Below, piece by piece: positions 9,975 through 19,750 of a DNA stretch of 64,000 bases (position 1 is its first letter; each line of letters opens with the position of its first letter). The stretch is from Prevotella sp. P5-108 (GTDB taxonomy: Bacteria > Bacteroidota > Bacteroidia > Bacteroidales > Bacteroidaceae). A program made the translations under genes and the position numbers. The notes under the pieces are model-generated. The model was not told where the DNA came from. It saw only the letters and a list, made by a program, of their open reading frames with translations, and ran no database searches. Where the stretch lies: NCBI RefSeq assembly GCF_002251385.1, contig NZ_NPJJ01000008.1, forward strand, positions 91,307-155,306. The letters run 5' to 3'.

Positions 9975-9982
9975 TAACTTTG
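9975..9982 (+). promoter_or_regulatory. -7 box of the GH3 gene promoter
   Basis: TAACTTTG followed by C is 23 bp upstream of the ATG at 10006. No TTTG is found at the expected -33 spacing, so an activator may be required (inference). Confidence 0.55.
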
Positions 9983-10005
9983 CAGCAATTAATATAATAA
10001 TGTAT

Positions 10006-12228
10006 ATGAAAAAGCTGCTAATATCGTGTTTACTCTTAATTGGAATGAACGCCGGAGCGCAGACGCTTCCGACCTATCTTGATGAAACCAAACCTGTGGA
10101 ACAACGCATCGATGACGTGCTCAGCCGCATGACCCTCGATGAAAAGATAGCCGTCATCCATGCACAGAGCAAGTTCTCGGCAGCAGGCGTGCCCAGACTG
10201 GGCATTCCAGACCTCTGGACCGACGACGGCCCTCATGGTATACGCCCCAACACACTGTGGGACAAGTGGCGCGACGCCGGACAGACCAATGACTCTTGTG
10301 TGGCTTTCCCCGCACTTACCTGTCTTGCCGCCACATGGAATCCCGCACTTGCCGGCGACTATGGCGTAAGCCTGGGCGAAGAAGCCCGCTATCGCAGCAA
10401 GGATGTGGTGCTGGGCCCCGGCATGAATATCTATCGCTCGCCCATCGGCGGCCGCAACTTCGAGTACCTCGGCGAAGACCCGTTCCTCGCCTCGCGCATG
10501 GTAGTTCCCTATATCCAGGGCATCCAGAGTACCGGTACTGCCGCATGTGCCAAGCACTTTGCGCTGAACAATGAAGAGGCTTTCCGCAAGCGCTACAATG
10601 TGGTGGTAAGCGACCGTGCGCTGCACGAGATTTACCTCCCCGCCTTCAAGGCTGCCGTGGAAGAGGGCAAGGTATGGGCTGTAATGTGTGCCTATAACCT
10701 CTACAACAACCAGCCCTGCTGCGCCAACGACGTGCTGGTCAACAAGATACTGAAAGGCGACTGGAAGTTTGACGGTGTAGCCATGACCGACTGGGGCGTG
10801 CACACCACCACCGACGACGCCGTGAAGTACGGCATGGACATGGAGTTCGGTACCCACACCGACGGTCTCGCCAAGGGCAAGGACAACGCCTATGAGTACT
10901 ACTACCTGGCGCGTCCCTACAAGGAGGGCATCCTCTCAGGCAAATACAGCATGAAAGACCTCGACGAGAAGGTTCGCCGCGTGCTGAGACTGCACTTCCG
11001 CACAACCATGAACCGTCACCGCGCTTACGGTTTCATGTGCTCTGAAGCCCACTACGATGTGGCTCGCAAGATAGGTGAAGAGGGTATCGTTCTGCTGCAG
11101 AACAAGCGCTCGCTGTTGCCCCTCAACGCCAACGCAAAGCGCATTCTGGTGGTAGGAGAGAACGCCATAAAGCCCATGACCGTAGGTGGTGGTTCTTCAT
11201 CACTGAAGGTACAGCGCGAGGTAAGTCCTCTCGATGGACTCAAGGCTCGTCTTGGCGACAAGGTACAGATAGACTATGCCCGCGGATATGTGGGCGACAC
11301 CATCGTGAGCTATTCGGGCTACCGCTTCAATACAGACCTGCGCGACAACCGCTCTGCCGAAGAGCTGAAACGCGAAGCCATAGAGAAGGCCAAGGGTGCC
11401 GACTACGTCATCTTCGTGGGCGGACTCAACAAGTGTGACGGCCAGGACGCTGAAGGCTATGACCGCAAGGGTCTGGAACTGCCTTACGGACAGAACGAGC
11501 TGATAGAGGCTCTGGCAGCCGTGAACAAGAATATGGTATACGTCAACGTATCGGGCAACGCTGTGGCAATGCCCTGGCACGCCAAGGTTCCCGCCATCGT
11601 ACAAGCATGGTTCCTGGGCTCAGAGGCAGGCAACGCCCTGGCAGCCGTACTCGCTGGCGACGCCAACCCATCGGGCAAGCTGCCCTTCACCATGCCCGCC
11701 AAGCTGGAGGATGTAGGTGCTCATGCGCTGAACACCTATCCCGGCACATGGCGCAAGGACAAGAAGATTATCGACCGCGAATACAAGGAGGGTCTCTATG
11801 TGGGTTACCGCTGGGTAGACCATGCCAAGACCACACCGCTGTTTGCATTCGGCTACGGACTGAGCTATACACAGTTCAAGATAGCCAACCTGCGTGCAGA
11901 CAAGACCACCATGACTCGCGACGGCAAGATAACATTCACCGTAGATGTAACCAACACCGGCCGACGCGCTGGCGCCGAGGTGGTGCAGCTGTACATCCAC
12001 GACAAAGAGAGTTCGCTGGAGCGCCCCTACAAAGAGCTGAAAGGCTTTGACAAGGTCTATCTCCAGCCAGGTGAAACCCGCCAGGTGAACATTACCATCG
12101 ACGTCAAGGCACTGAGCTTCTACAACGACAAGACTCAGAGCTGGACTGCCGAAGACGGAGAGTTTGTGGCTCTCGTTGGCAATGGCACCAACAACCTTAA
12201 GAACTCACTCAAGTTTAGACTTCAATAG
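10006..12228 (+). CDS. GH3 family beta-glucosidase/beta-xylosidase, secreted
   Basis: Starting at MKKLLISCLLLIGM gives a 740-residue protein with a clean signal peptide ending at AGAQ; the 18 extra upstream codons contain the promoter and are not coding. The GH3 N-terminal barrel shows DDGPHGIRP, KHFALNNEE and the nucleophile motif GVAMTDWG. The C-terminal sandwich (ILVVGENA, FVGGLNKCDGQDAEGYDR) and a fibronectin-III-like tail (GAEVVQLYIHDKESS) complete the BglX-type architecture. It hydrolyses terminal beta-linked glucose or xylose from oligosaccharides in the periplasm. Glucosidase versus xylosidase specificity cannot be read from sequence. The gene stands alone, divergent from the GH2 gene, and ends in a strong terminator. 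Confidence 0.93.
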   Translation: MKKLLISCLLLIGMNAGAQTLPTYLDETKPVEQRIDDVLSRMTLDEKIAVIHAQSKFSAAGVPRLGIPDLWTDDGPHGIRPNTLWDKWRDAGQTNDSCVAFPALTCLAATWNPALAGDYGVSLGEEARYRSKDVVLGPGMNIYRSPIGGRNFEYLGEDPFLASRMVVPYIQGIQSTGTAACAKHFALNNEEAFRKRYNVVVSDRALHEIYLPAFKAAVEEGKVWAVMCAYNLYNNQPCCANDVLVNKILKGDWKFDGVAMTDWGVHTTTDDAVKYGMDMEFGTHTDGLAKGKDNAYEYYYLARPYKEGILSGKYSMKDLDEKVRRVLRLHFRTTMNRHRAYGFMCSEAHYDVARKIGEEGIVLLQNKRSLLPLNANAKRILVVGENAIKPMTVGGGSSSLKVQREVSPLDGLKARLGDKVQIDYARGYVGDTIVSYSGYRFNTDLRDNRSAEELKREAIEKAKGADYVIFVGGLNKCDGQDAEGYDRKGLELPYGQNELIEALAAVNKNMVYVNVSGNAVAMPWHAKVPAIVQAWFLGSEAGNALAAVLAGDANPSGKLPFTMPAKLEDVGAHALNTYPGTWRKDKKIIDREYKEGLYVGYRWVDHAKTTPLFAFGYGLSYTQFKIANLRADKTTMTRDGKITFTVDVTNTGRRAGAEVVQLYIHDKESSLERPYKELKGFDKVYLQPGETRQVNITIDVKALSFYNDKTQSWTAEDGEFVALVGNGTNNLKNSLKFRLQ

Positions 12229-12268
12229 ACAATTTTTTATATAGGTTTTATTTTTTAGAAATGAAGGG

Positions 12269-12302
12269 TACCTTGTCGGGAGACAAGGTATCTTTTTTTT
12301 AT
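12269..12302 (+). terminator. Terminator of the GH3 gene
   Basis: TACCTTGTC (12269-12277) pairs with GACAAGGTA (12282-12290) and is followed by TCTTTTTTTT. Confidence 0.92.
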
Positions 12303-12326
12303 ACCCTAAAAAAAACGGCGACAGGC

Positions 12327-12357
12327 ATTGCGTTGACGAGATATTTTATTAAATTTG
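12327..12357 (+). promoter_or_regulatory. Promoter of the small secreted protein gene
   Basis: ATTG (12327-12330), 19 bp, then TAAATTTG (12350-12357) and C. The ATG lies 39 bp downstream. Confidence 0.65.
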
Positions 12358-12396
12358 CATCGGACATTGTCTTAATTATTAACTAACACAAACATT

Positions 12397-12933
12397 ATGA
12401 AAAAGAGATTATTAGTAATGCTGGCGCTTTTTACCATGGCTGTAGGCGCATCAGCACAAATCCAGCTGCTGTACACAGACTTCGGACGCAACGTGATTGA
12501 CCGCAACAAGAAACTGTTCTGGATGGACGGTGACAGCGACCCCTGCTTTGACATCCAAAGCTACAAGAAGGGTGGCAACAAAGAGGTATTCGTCATCAGC
12601 GAAAAGGAAGACAAGAACAACAAATACAAGGTCACCATCATTCTCGACAGCAAGTCTACGCCTATAGAAATAGAGTTGAGCCATCCCCGATATGGTGTCC
12701 AGAAGTCAAAGGTAAAGACCACATCGGGCGACAAGAATGCAGACGACCGCCTCTACAAGTACTTCGGCGAACTGGCAGGCTATCCACCATCGGCAACTCC
12801 GAGTGTAAAGGGTGGTGTGCCCACCGCAAAGAGCGTGAAAGAAGATGCCGGAAAGAGTGCCGGTGCCAAGGTGGGTGATGCCGCCAAGGGTGCAGTGAAC
12901 AAGGTGAAGGGCCTCTTCAAGAAAAAGAAATAG
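12397..12933 (+). CDS. Secreted protein of unknown function with Lys-rich tail
   Basis: A 178-residue protein with a textbook signal peptide (MKKRLLVMLALFTMAVGASAQ). I do not recognise a family. The middle is mixed charged and beta-prone (VFVISEKEDKNNKYKVTII). Residues about 130-178 form a low-complexity Gly/Ala/Lys region ending GLFKKKK, which could be amphipathic and bind membrane or acidic polymers (inference). It has its own promoter and a bidirectional terminator, so it is monocistronic. The start is secure because the signal peptide begins at the only upstream ATG near the promoter. Confidence 0.75.
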   Translation: MKKRLLVMLALFTMAVGASAQIQLLYTDFGRNVIDRNKKLFWMDGDSDPCFDIQSYKKGGNKEVFVISEKEDKNNKYKVTIILDSKSTPIEIELSHPRYGVQKSKVKTTSGDKNADDRLYKYFGELAGYPPSATPSVKGGVPTAKSVKEDAGKSAGAKVGDAAKGAVNKVKGLFKKKK

Positions 12934-12958
12934 GAAACTAACGCCAGACAATATAACA

Positions 12959-12994
12959 AGAGCGGATGCAGGTGACTGCATCCGCTCTTTCTGT
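12959..12994. terminator. Bidirectional terminator between convergent genes
   Basis: AGAGCGGATGCAG (12959-12971) and CTGCATCCGCTCT (12976-12988) form a 13-bp perfect stem with a GTGA loop, followed by TTCTGT. It serves the gene ending at 12933 and perhaps the minus-strand gene ending at 13042. Confidence 0.85.
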
Positions 12995-13041
12995 CAGTCG
13001 GCGCACGCGGCTCTCGCGTGCGCGTATATATAAATAAGGTA

Positions 13042-13941
13042 TTACTTCTTGACGATTTTGCGGGTTACTCCGTTGGTGTACTTAACGATGGTCACGCCGC
13101 GAACGGGCTCTGCCACGCGCACGCCGTCAAGGGTGTAGTAGGCAGCGACAGCCGAGGGGGCCTCTACCTCGCCAATGCCGTTGGCCACAACATCGTTGCT
13201 GGTAGAAACGGCGAAGATGGCTACACAGCGGTCTTCGGAAGTCTGCTCGACGGTAACGCTCTTGATGGTCTTGGTATTGTCGGTGTTGACCGCAGACTCA
13301 TAGAGCTTGAAGACATAGGCATCTATCTTTCCAGCATCACCTGCCCAGTTCTTCTTGGTGGCGATACGGCCCAGGCTGGTCACTACGGCTGCCTGGTTGG
13401 CAGCCGAGGAACTGCTACCCCAGTCGTACATGGTGATACTGCCATCGGCGGTGGTGTTGTCGGTATAGTTGATGGTCACCTTGATTTGGCTGTCGCCGTC
13501 GGCGCTGGTTCCCACGACATAGATGGACTTGGCCTTGACGGGAGTCTCAAACACGAGCTCGCCCCTAACAGCACTGCCGGGAATGATGACAGAGTTGCCA
13601 GCAATAGTGGTCTTCTTGGTGCCTTTGAGCACAAGCGCATTGAGCTGGGTGGGCATCACCTTGAAGGTGGCTCCGGTGCGTGAAGACTTGAACAAACCGT
13701 CGTCGCCACACATGGCTCCATTGGTCTGCACGCCGGTAGTGAAGAAGGCGAAGCCTGAGCCGTCGATGCCCTGCAGGTCGGGTGCATCGGACTGGGTGGT
13801 AGTCTCGGTGATACGGTCTTTATCCTCACAGATGACGTCCTAGTTGAACCCACTCTTGATGGTAATGTGGGTAAAGGTCTGCTGGGCACTTGCAGCAACA
13901 GACATGCCGAACATAGCGGCAATGAGTAATGATTTTTTCAT
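13042..13941 (-). pseudogene. Secreted protein with Prevotella-type C-terminal tail, interrupted by an in-frame TAG
   Basis: The minus strand encodes a signal peptide (MKKSLLIAAMFGMSVAASAQ, start at 13941) followed by QTFTHITIKSGFN and then TAG at 13842-13840. The same frame continues without further stops for about 266 codons to a C-terminus ending TNGVTRKIVKK, with a YTLDGVRV motif usual in Prevotella secreted proteins. A CAG-to-TAG transition would explain the stop. Without it the protein would be 299 residues. The promoter upstream is intact, so it may be a recent pseudogene, a sequencing error, or read through at low level. Function is unknown. A downstream ATG at 13731 cannot supply a signal peptide. 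Confidence 0.75.
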
Positions 13942-14032
13942 AATTGCATTGGTTTTATTATTTAGACTGACTTTAGTCGTTTTTATATAGGTTGCAGGCA
14001 GTACGCTTATGCCCTGTATGGTTTTATAGCTG

Positions 14033-14064
14033 CAAATATATGAAAAGACAACGTAATCGACAAA
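14033..14064 (-). promoter_or_regulatory. Promoter of the amber-interrupted secreted protein gene
   Basis: On the minus strand TTTG (14064-14061), 20 bp, TATATTTG (14040-14033) and C. Full consensus match. It is arranged back to back with the next promoter. Confidence 0.75.
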
Positions 14065-14100
14065 TATTCCGTCAACTATTTTAGTTTCTACCCACATTTC

Positions 14101-14131
14101 TTTGTTCTCCGCGATAGTTTGCGTAATTTTG
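14101..14131 (+). promoter_or_regulatory. Promoter of the sialidase-like gene
   Basis: TTTG (14101-14104), exactly 19 bp, then TAATTTTG (14124-14131). The ATG lies 21 bp downstream, directly after AAACCTA. Confidence 0.8.
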
Positions 14132-14152
14132 TGGATACAAAACATAAACCTA

Positions 14153-15316
14153 ATGAAGACAATACGTAGAACTGTGCTTCTCTTAGGGTGCCTGCTGCAC
14201 CTCTCCTGGATGTGGGCTTCGGCACCCGGAGTAACCATTTGCTATCACCCTGCAAGCAAAGGCATGTATGTGGGCTCGCCCTCCATCTGCATCATGTCCA
14301 ACGGTGACTACATAGCCACCCACGACCTCTTTGCCAACGGCCAGACGGAATATAATACAGAGGTATACAAGTCGGAAGACCGCGGACTGACATGGGAAAG
14401 ACAGTCGGTGGTCAAAGGGCAGTTCTGGTCGTCAGTATTCTGCATATCAGACACGCTCTACCTCATCGGTACAGACCGTGAGTATGGCAACCTGGTCGTA
14501 CGCCGCTCTACCGACGGCAAGTCGTGGACCACTCCGAGCGACAGCCACCATGGTCTGCTCGCCGAGGGCGAATACCACAGCGCCCCCACTCCCGTGGTGG
14601 TGCATCAAGGAAGGATATGGAAGGCCATAGAATATGCCAAAGCACCCGCTACTACATGGCCCATGCGGTATAGCGCCATGATGATATCGGTGCCCGTGGG
14701 TGCCGACCTGCTCGAAGCCGCCAACTGGACACGCTCGGTAAACCTGCACGCCATGCCCCTTCTCAAGGAGAAGGTCTACGGATGGCTGGACGGCAACGCC
14801 GTGGTAGCCCCTGACGGCAATATGGTAGACGTGATGAGAGCCAACACGCCCAACGGAGTGACCGAGAAGGCAGCGATAATCAAGGTAAGCGACGACTGCC
14901 GCGAGCTGTCGTTTGACGACAAAGACCTGGTGGATATGCCTGGCGGCTGCAAGAAGTTTACCATCCGCTACGACTCGCTCACCCATCGCTACTGGAGCCT
15001 GGTCAACGCCGCGCCCGAGGGAGAAGGTTCCGCCACCGGTCTGTACGTGCGCAACTACGTGGTACTCATCAGTTCGCCCGACCTGCGTGAATGGACGCGC
15101 CACGCCACGCTGCTCGCCCATCCCGACATGAAGCGCCACGCCTTCCAGTATATCGACTGGATGACCGAGGGCAATGACATCATCTACGTATCGCGCACCG
15201 CATACGAAGGTCCCGACGGCGAACTCGCTCACAGCGGTCACGACGCCAATATGCTGACCTTCCACCGCATCAAGAACTTCAGACGACTGGTCAAGAAGAG
15301 CGACGGACATCCATAA
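14153..15316 (+). CDS. Secreted BNR/sialidase-fold protein
   Basis: Starting at MKTIRRTVLLLGCL gives 387 residues with a signal peptide; the longer frame from 14102 begins inside the promoter and is rejected. A canonical Asp-box, SEDRGLTW, is followed by a weaker copy, STDGKSW, and repeated beta-propeller-like segments such as NGDYIATHDLF and GLYVRNYVVL. This is the six-bladed sialidase fold, but I cannot confirm the arginine triad or an FRIP motif, so sialidase activity is uncertain. Related proteins include exo-sialidases and other glycosidase-like propellers. The 23-bp gap to the next gene suggests co-transcription with the methyltransferase, an odd functional pairing. Confidence 0.7.
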   Translation: MKTIRRTVLLLGCLLHLSWMWASAPGVTICYHPASKGMYVGSPSICIMSNGDYIATHDLFANGQTEYNTEVYKSEDRGLTWERQSVVKGQFWSSVFCISDTLYLIGTDREYGNLVVRRSTDGKSWTTPSDSHHGLLAEGEYHSAPTPVVVHQGRIWKAIEYAKAPATTWPMRYSAMMISVPVGADLLEAANWTRSVNLHAMPLLKEKVYGWLDGNAVVAPDGNMVDVMRANTPNGVTEKAAIIKVSDDCRELSFDDKDLVDMPGGCKKFTIRYDSLTHRYWSLVNAAPEGEGSATGLYVRNYVVLISSPDLREWTRHATLLAHPDMKRHAFQYIDWMTEGNDIIYVSRTAYEGPDGELAHSGHDANMLTFHRIKNFRRLVKKSDGHP

Positions 15317-15339
15317 CCCATCCCCCTGACAGAGACAAC

Positions 15340-16530
15340 ATGACCAAGAGAGTGGACGAAAAGACACTGCAGTTTGTGCGCGACCATGCCGGCGACGATG
15401 TAAGGCAACTGGCACTCATGGGGAGCAAGCATCCCGAGGTGGATATGCCCTGGGCGCTCGACCAGATACGGGGGCGGCAGGTGGCGGCAGCCAAACTGCC
15501 GCTGCTGGCACGCATCGAGGGCATACGTTATCCCGTGCATCTGTCAATGGAGCAATGCTCGTCGCAAACGGCAGCCCACTACAAACTGCGCGTGGCACGC
15601 CGCCTCATCGCCGAGGGCGACCGCGCGTCGATGACCGACCTCACAGGCGGTTTCGGCATAGACTTTCTGGCACTCTCTACCACATTCAGAAGCGCCACCT
15701 ATGTGGAGCGCAACGAGGAGCTGTGTGAGCTGATGCGCCACAATCTCTCGGTGCTCGGGCGCACAGCCACGGTGATGTGTACCGAGGCAGAACAGGCACT
15801 CGACGCCATCGCCCCACAGACGCTGATATACATAGACCCCGCCCGACGCGACGCCGCCGGCGGCCGCACCTACGCCATCGCCGACTGCACCCCCGATGTG
15901 CTCGGGCTTGCCCCCTCCCTATGTGCCAAAGGCAGATGGGTGATGGTGAAGCTCTCGCCCATGCTCGACTGGCACGAGGCGGTGAGAGCCTTGGGCTGCG
16001 TGAGCGAGGTACACATCGTCTCGGTGGGCGGCGAGTGCAAGGAACTGCTGCTCGTATGCTCGGCAGAGCGCAAGGGCGTGCCCACCGTGTACTGCGTGAA
16101 CGACCGCCAAGTGTGCGTCTTCACCCCCGACGACTCGCAACCGCGCTATCTCGACACCCCGGCTGGTGAGGGGATGTATCTCTATGAACCCAACGCATCG
16201 GTAATGAAGTCGGGACTGATGGCACAAGTATGCCAACGGTACCAGACGAGGATGATAGCCCCAAACTCCAACCTCTTTATAGGCAGCGAAGCCATAGCCC
16301 GCTTTCCGGGTCGAGGCTCCCGCATCACCGCCACAACCACCCTCAACCGCAAACAGCTGCGCCGTGCCCTCGACGGCAGAGACCGCGCCAACATCACGGT
16401 GCGCAACATGCCGCTCAGCGCCGTCCAACTGCGTCAACGGCTGCGCCTGAAAGACGGCGGGACTACCTATATCTTCGGCACTACCCAGCGCGACGGCAGC
16501 CATATTTTGCTCGTCTGCGAAAAAATCTGA
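15340..16530 (+). CDS. PG_1098-type class I SAM-dependent methyltransferase with THUMP-like domain
   Basis: The 396-residue protein has an N-terminal helical part, a Rossmann SAM-binding core (ASMTDLTGGFGIDFLAL, YVERNEELCELMRHN, LIYIDPARRD) and a C-terminal THUMP-like/ferredoxin-like region (RITATTTLNRKQLRRALDGR). This matches the family named after Porphyromonas gingivalis PG_1098, which is widespread in Bacteroidetes. The combination suggests methylation of an RNA substrate, but the target is not known to me. DPARR occupies the place of the catalytic motif IV. It is cytosolic and probably transcribed with the upstream sialidase-like gene. Confidence 0.85.
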   Translation: MTKRVDEKTLQFVRDHAGDDVRQLALMGSKHPEVDMPWALDQIRGRQVAAAKLPLLARIEGIRYPVHLSMEQCSSQTAAHYKLRVARRLIAEGDRASMTDLTGGFGIDFLALSTTFRSATYVERNEELCELMRHNLSVLGRTATVMCTEAEQALDAIAPQTLIYIDPARRDAAGGRTYAIADCTPDVLGLAPSLCAKGRWVMVKLSPMLDWHEAVRALGCVSEVHIVSVGGECKELLLVCSAERKGVPTVYCVNDRQVCVFTPDDSQPRYLDTPAGEGMYLYEPNASVMKSGLMAQVCQRYQTRMIAPNSNLFIGSEAIARFPGRGSRITATTTLNRKQLRRALDGRDRANITVRNMPLSAVQLRQRLRLKDGGTTYIFGTTQRDGSHILLVCEKI

Positions 16531-16562
16531 TAATTTTCTGCAGCAATCTCCGTTTAATTTAC

Positions 16563-16570
16563 TATTTTTG
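16563..16570 (+). promoter_or_regulatory. -7 box upstream of the GNAT-like/parE operon
   Basis: TATTTTTG followed by C, 28 bp before the ATG at 16598. No clear -33 box. Confidence 0.5.
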
Positions 16571-16597
16571 CATATTAATGATATCCACCATAATAAT

Positions 16598-17746
16598 ATG
16601 TCAAATATAGTAATCAAGCGTGTGGAAAACAAGAAAGACCTCCGTACTTTCATCGATTTCCATTACGATTTATATGCCGGCAACGCCTATGACGTGCCCA
16701 ACCTCTACAGCGATGAATTCAACACTTTGAGCCGCGACCGCAACGCCGCCTTCGACTTCTGCGAAGCCGAATACTACCTTGCCTATCGCGCCGGACGCTT
16801 GGTGGGCCGTGTGGCAGCCATCATCAACCACCGTGCCAACGAGCGTTGGGACCGCCAGGACGTGCGCTTCGGATGGATAGACTTCGTCGACGACATCGAG
16901 GTGACGCGCGCACTGCTCCAGGCTGTCGAAGACTATGGCCGCGAGAAAGGCATGAAGAGCATCGTGGGTCCGCTGGGCTTCACCGACATGGACCCCGAGG
17001 GTATGCTCACCATGGGTTTCGACAAACTGGGTACCATGCCCACCATCTACAACTACCCTTACTACCCCGAGCACATGGAGCGTCTCGAGGGATGGAGCAA
17101 GGACAACGACTATGTGGAGTATTTCCTCGAAGTGCCCGACCAGATACCGGAGAAATACTCAAAGATAGCGCAGATGATTGAGAAACGCTACAATCTGCAC
17201 GTGCGCAAGCTCACCCGCAAGGACATATTCAAGGGCGGATATGGCCGCAAACTCTTTGAACTGGTCAACGAGACCTACAAAGACCTCTATGGCTTCTCCG
17301 AACTTACCGACCGGCAGATAGAACAATACATAAAAATGTATCTGCCACTGGCTGACCTGAGCCTCATCACGGTCATCGAAGACGGCAACAACGACAACAA
17401 GATGGCCGGAATGGGCATAACCATCCCCTCGCTTTCCCGCGCGCTGCAGAAATGCCGTCGCGGCCGCCTCTTCCCCTTCGGTTGGTACCACCTGCTGCGT
17501 GCTATAAAGTTCCACAAGACCGAAGGCGTGGACCTGCTGTTGATGGGATTTCTGCCCGAGTACCGTGCCAAGGGAGCCAACGCGCTGCTCTTTGCCGACC
17601 TCATCCCCCGCTACCAGGCCTACGGCTTCAAGTGGGGCGAGAGCCAGGTAGAAATGGAGTCTAACGAGGGTGTGCAGAGCCAGTGGGGTCCATTGGCTCC
17701 TACCAACCATAAGCGCCGCCGCTGTTACCGCAAAACAATAGAATGA
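16598..17746 (+). CDS. GNAT-like acyltransferase-fold protein
   Basis: The start at [12 protein letters not shown] gives 382 residues; ten further upstream codons overlap the promoter region. The N-terminal third has acetyltransferase-like features ([19 protein letters not shown]), and a second half resembles another GNAT repeat ([20 protein letters not shown]). Conserved hypothetical relatives occur throughout Bacteroidetes, but I know of no assigned substrate. Its stop codon overlaps the parE start by 4 bp (ATGA), so translation is coupled to topoisomerase IV subunit B, suggesting a housekeeping role (inference). Confidence 0.7.
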   Translation: MSNIVIKRVENKKDLRTFIDFHYDLYAGNAYDVPNLYSDEFNTLSRDRNAAFDFCEAEYYLAYRAGRLVGRVAAIINHRANERWDRQDVRFGWIDFVDDIEVTRALLQAVEDYGREKGMKSIVGPLGFTDMDPEGMLTMGFDKLGTMPTIYNYPYYPEHMERLEGWSKDNDYVEYFLEVPDQIPEKYSKIAQMIEKRYNLHVRKLTRKDIFKGGYGRKLFELVNETYKDLYGFSELTDRQIEQYIKMYLPLADLSLITVIEDGNNDNKMAGMGITIPSLSRALQKCRRGRLFPFGWYHLLRAIKFHKTEGVDLLLMGFLPEYRAKGANALLFADLIPRYQAYGFKWGESQVEMESNEGVQSQWGPLAPTNHKRRRCYRKTIE

Positions 17747-19725
17747 TGAAAGAAGACGAAAAAGAGACATTGCCCGTCGTGGACGGACAGAACGAAGCCC
17801 CCGTCGACTATACCGACGACAATATACGCCATCTCTCTGACATGGAGCACGTGCGCACGCGTCCCGGTATGTATATCGGTCGTCTGGGCGACGGCAATCT
17901 GGCCGAAGACGGCATCTATGTACTGCTCAAGGAAATCATAGACAACTCTATAGACGAGTTCAAGATGAAGGCGGGCGACCGCATCGAGGTCGATGTCATG
18001 GACAATCTGCGTGTGAGCGTGCGCGACTATGGCCGCGGCATCCCCCAAGGCAAACTCGTAGAGGCAGTGAGCGTGCTCAACACCGGCGGCAAGTATGACT
18101 CCAAAGCCTTCAAGAAGAGCGTGGGCCTCAACGGCGTAGGTGCCAAGGCGGTGAACGCACTGAGCAGCCGCTTCGAGGTACGCTCCTATCGCGACGGACT
18201 CGTGCGCAGTCTGGTCTTTGAGCGTGGCATCCTCAAGAGCGACACCACCGAAGAGACTCAGGACGAACACGGTACTTACATCTACTTCGAGCCCGACAAC
18301 ACCCTCTTCAAGAACTACTCGTACCACGATGATATCGTCGAGACCATGCTCCGCAACTACACCTACTTGAGTTCGGGGCTTACCATCATGTATAACGGCC
18401 GACGCATACGCAGTCGAAACGGACTGGAAGACCTGCTGACCGACAACATGACCGTCGAGGGCCTCTACCCCATCATCCGCATCAAGAACGAGGACCTCGA
18501 AATAGCTTTTACCCATACCAACCAGTATGGCGAAGAGTACTACTCGTTTGTCAATGGCCAACATACCACGCAGGGAGGTACTCACCAGTCGGCCTTTAAG
18601 GAACATATTGCCCGCACCATCAAAGAGTTTTTCAACAAGAACTATGAATACACCGATATCCGTAATGGTCTGGTGGCTGCCATCGCCATCAACGTGGAGG
18701 AACCGGTGTTTGAGAGTCAGACAAAGATTAAGTTGGGAAGCACCCTGATGGCTCCCAACGGCGAATCTATCAACAAGTGCGTGGGCGACTTCGTCAAGAG
18801 AGAGGTGGACAACTATCTGCACATCCACACTGATGTGGCCGAAATCATCGAGAACAAAATCAAGGAGAGCGAACGCGAGCGCAAGTCGATGGCAGGTATC
18901 ACCAAGCTCGCCCGAGAGCGTGCGAAGAAAGCCAATCTGCACAACCGCAAGCTGCGCGATTGCCGTATACACTACTCTGACGCCAAGGACGAGCGCAAGG
19001 AGGAATCGAGTATCTTCATCACCGAAGGCGACTCTGCCAGCGGCAGTATCACCAAGTGCCGCGATGTCAACACCCAAGCGGTATTCTCACTCCGCGGCAA
19101 GCCACTCAACTCATTCGGACTCACCAAGAAGGTGGTATATGAGAACGAGGAGTTCAACCTGCTGCAGGCGGCGCTCAACATCGAGGAGGGACTTGATGAC
19201 TTGCGCTACAACAAGGTCATCGTGGCTACCGATGCCGATGTCGACGGTATGCACATCCGTCTGCTCATCATCACCTTCTTCCTCCAGTTCTTCCCCGACC
19301 TCATCAAGAAGGGCCATGTCTATGTTCTGCAGACGCCATTGTTCAGAGTACGTAACAAACGCAACAAGATAAAGGACAAGAAGGTGCTCGAAGCCGAAGG
19401 AAAGTCTGCCGGCAAGGGCAACAAGGACTATGTGGTGAGGTTCTGCTACAACGAGGAAGAGCGTCTGGCTGCCATCGCCGAGCTGGGGCCTGAGCCCGAG
19501 ATTACCCGATTTAAGGGACTGGGCGAGATAGACCCCGATGAGATGGCCCACTTCATCGGCCCCGACATCAGACTTGAACAGGTGACGCTCCACAAGAACG
19601 ACCAGGTCAAGAAACTGCTGGAATACTACATGGGAAAGAACACTATGGAGCGCCAGAACTTCATTATCGACAACCTCGTAATCGAAGAAGACGTTCCCGA
19701 GCCCGACTCTGCACCACTCGATTAA
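17743..19725 (+). CDS. parE: DNA topoisomerase IV subunit B
   Basis: This 660-residue type IIA topoisomerase ATPase subunit works with ParC to decatenate chromosomes. The GHKL domain shows [14 protein letters not shown] near 38-51, the Mg-binding Asn in [10 protein letters not shown] (N68) and [14 protein letters not shown]. The TOPRIM domain carries EGDSASGS near 427-434 and DADVDG near 497-502. The length and the short TOPRIM region without a gyrase insert favour ParE over GyrB. Translation could start at either of the two adjacent ATGs, at 17743 or 17746. The next gene, 25 bp downstream, encodes an S41 protease. Confidence 0.93.
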   Translation: MMKEDEKETLPVVDGQNEAPVDYTDDNIRHLSDMEHVRTRPGMYIGRLGDGNLAEDGIYVLLKEIIDNSIDEFKMKAGDRIEVDVMDNLRVSVRDYGRGIPQGKLVEAVSVLNTGGKYDSKAFKKSVGLNGVGAKAVNALSSRFEVRSYRDGLVRSLVFERGILKSDTTEETQDEHGTYIYFEPDNTLFKNYSYHDDIVETMLRNYTYLSSGLTIMYNGRRIRSRNGLEDLLTDNMTVEGLYPIIRIKNEDLEIAFTHTNQYGEEYYSFVNGQHTTQGGTHQSAFKEHIARTIKEFFNKNYEYTDIRNGLVAAIAINVEEPVFESQTKIKLGSTLMAPNGESINKCVGDFVKREVDNYLHIHTDVAEIIENKIKESERERKSMAGITKLARERAKKANLHNRKLRDCRIHYSDAKDERKEESSIFITEGDSASGSITKCRDVNTQAVFSLRGKPLNSFGLTKKVVYENEEFNLLQAALNIEEGLDDLRYNKVIVATDADVDGMHIRLLIITFFLQFFPDLIKKGHVYVLQTPLFRVRNKRNKIKDKKVLEAEGKSAGKGNKDYVVRFCYNEEERLAAIAELGPEPEITRFKGLGEIDPDEMAHFIGPDIRLEQVTLHKNDQVKKLLEYYMGKNTMERQNFIIDNLVIEEDVPEPDSAPLD

Positions 19726-19750
19726 TCACATCCTTATATTATATATAGTT

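Noticed and set aside
9952..10005. Upstream start for the GH3 gene at 9952
   Set aside because: It would place the -7 promoter box inside the coding region and bury the signal peptide.
17725..19077. Long minus-strand ORF (450 codons) opposite parE
   Set aside because: Antisense shadow of a confident topoisomerase gene.
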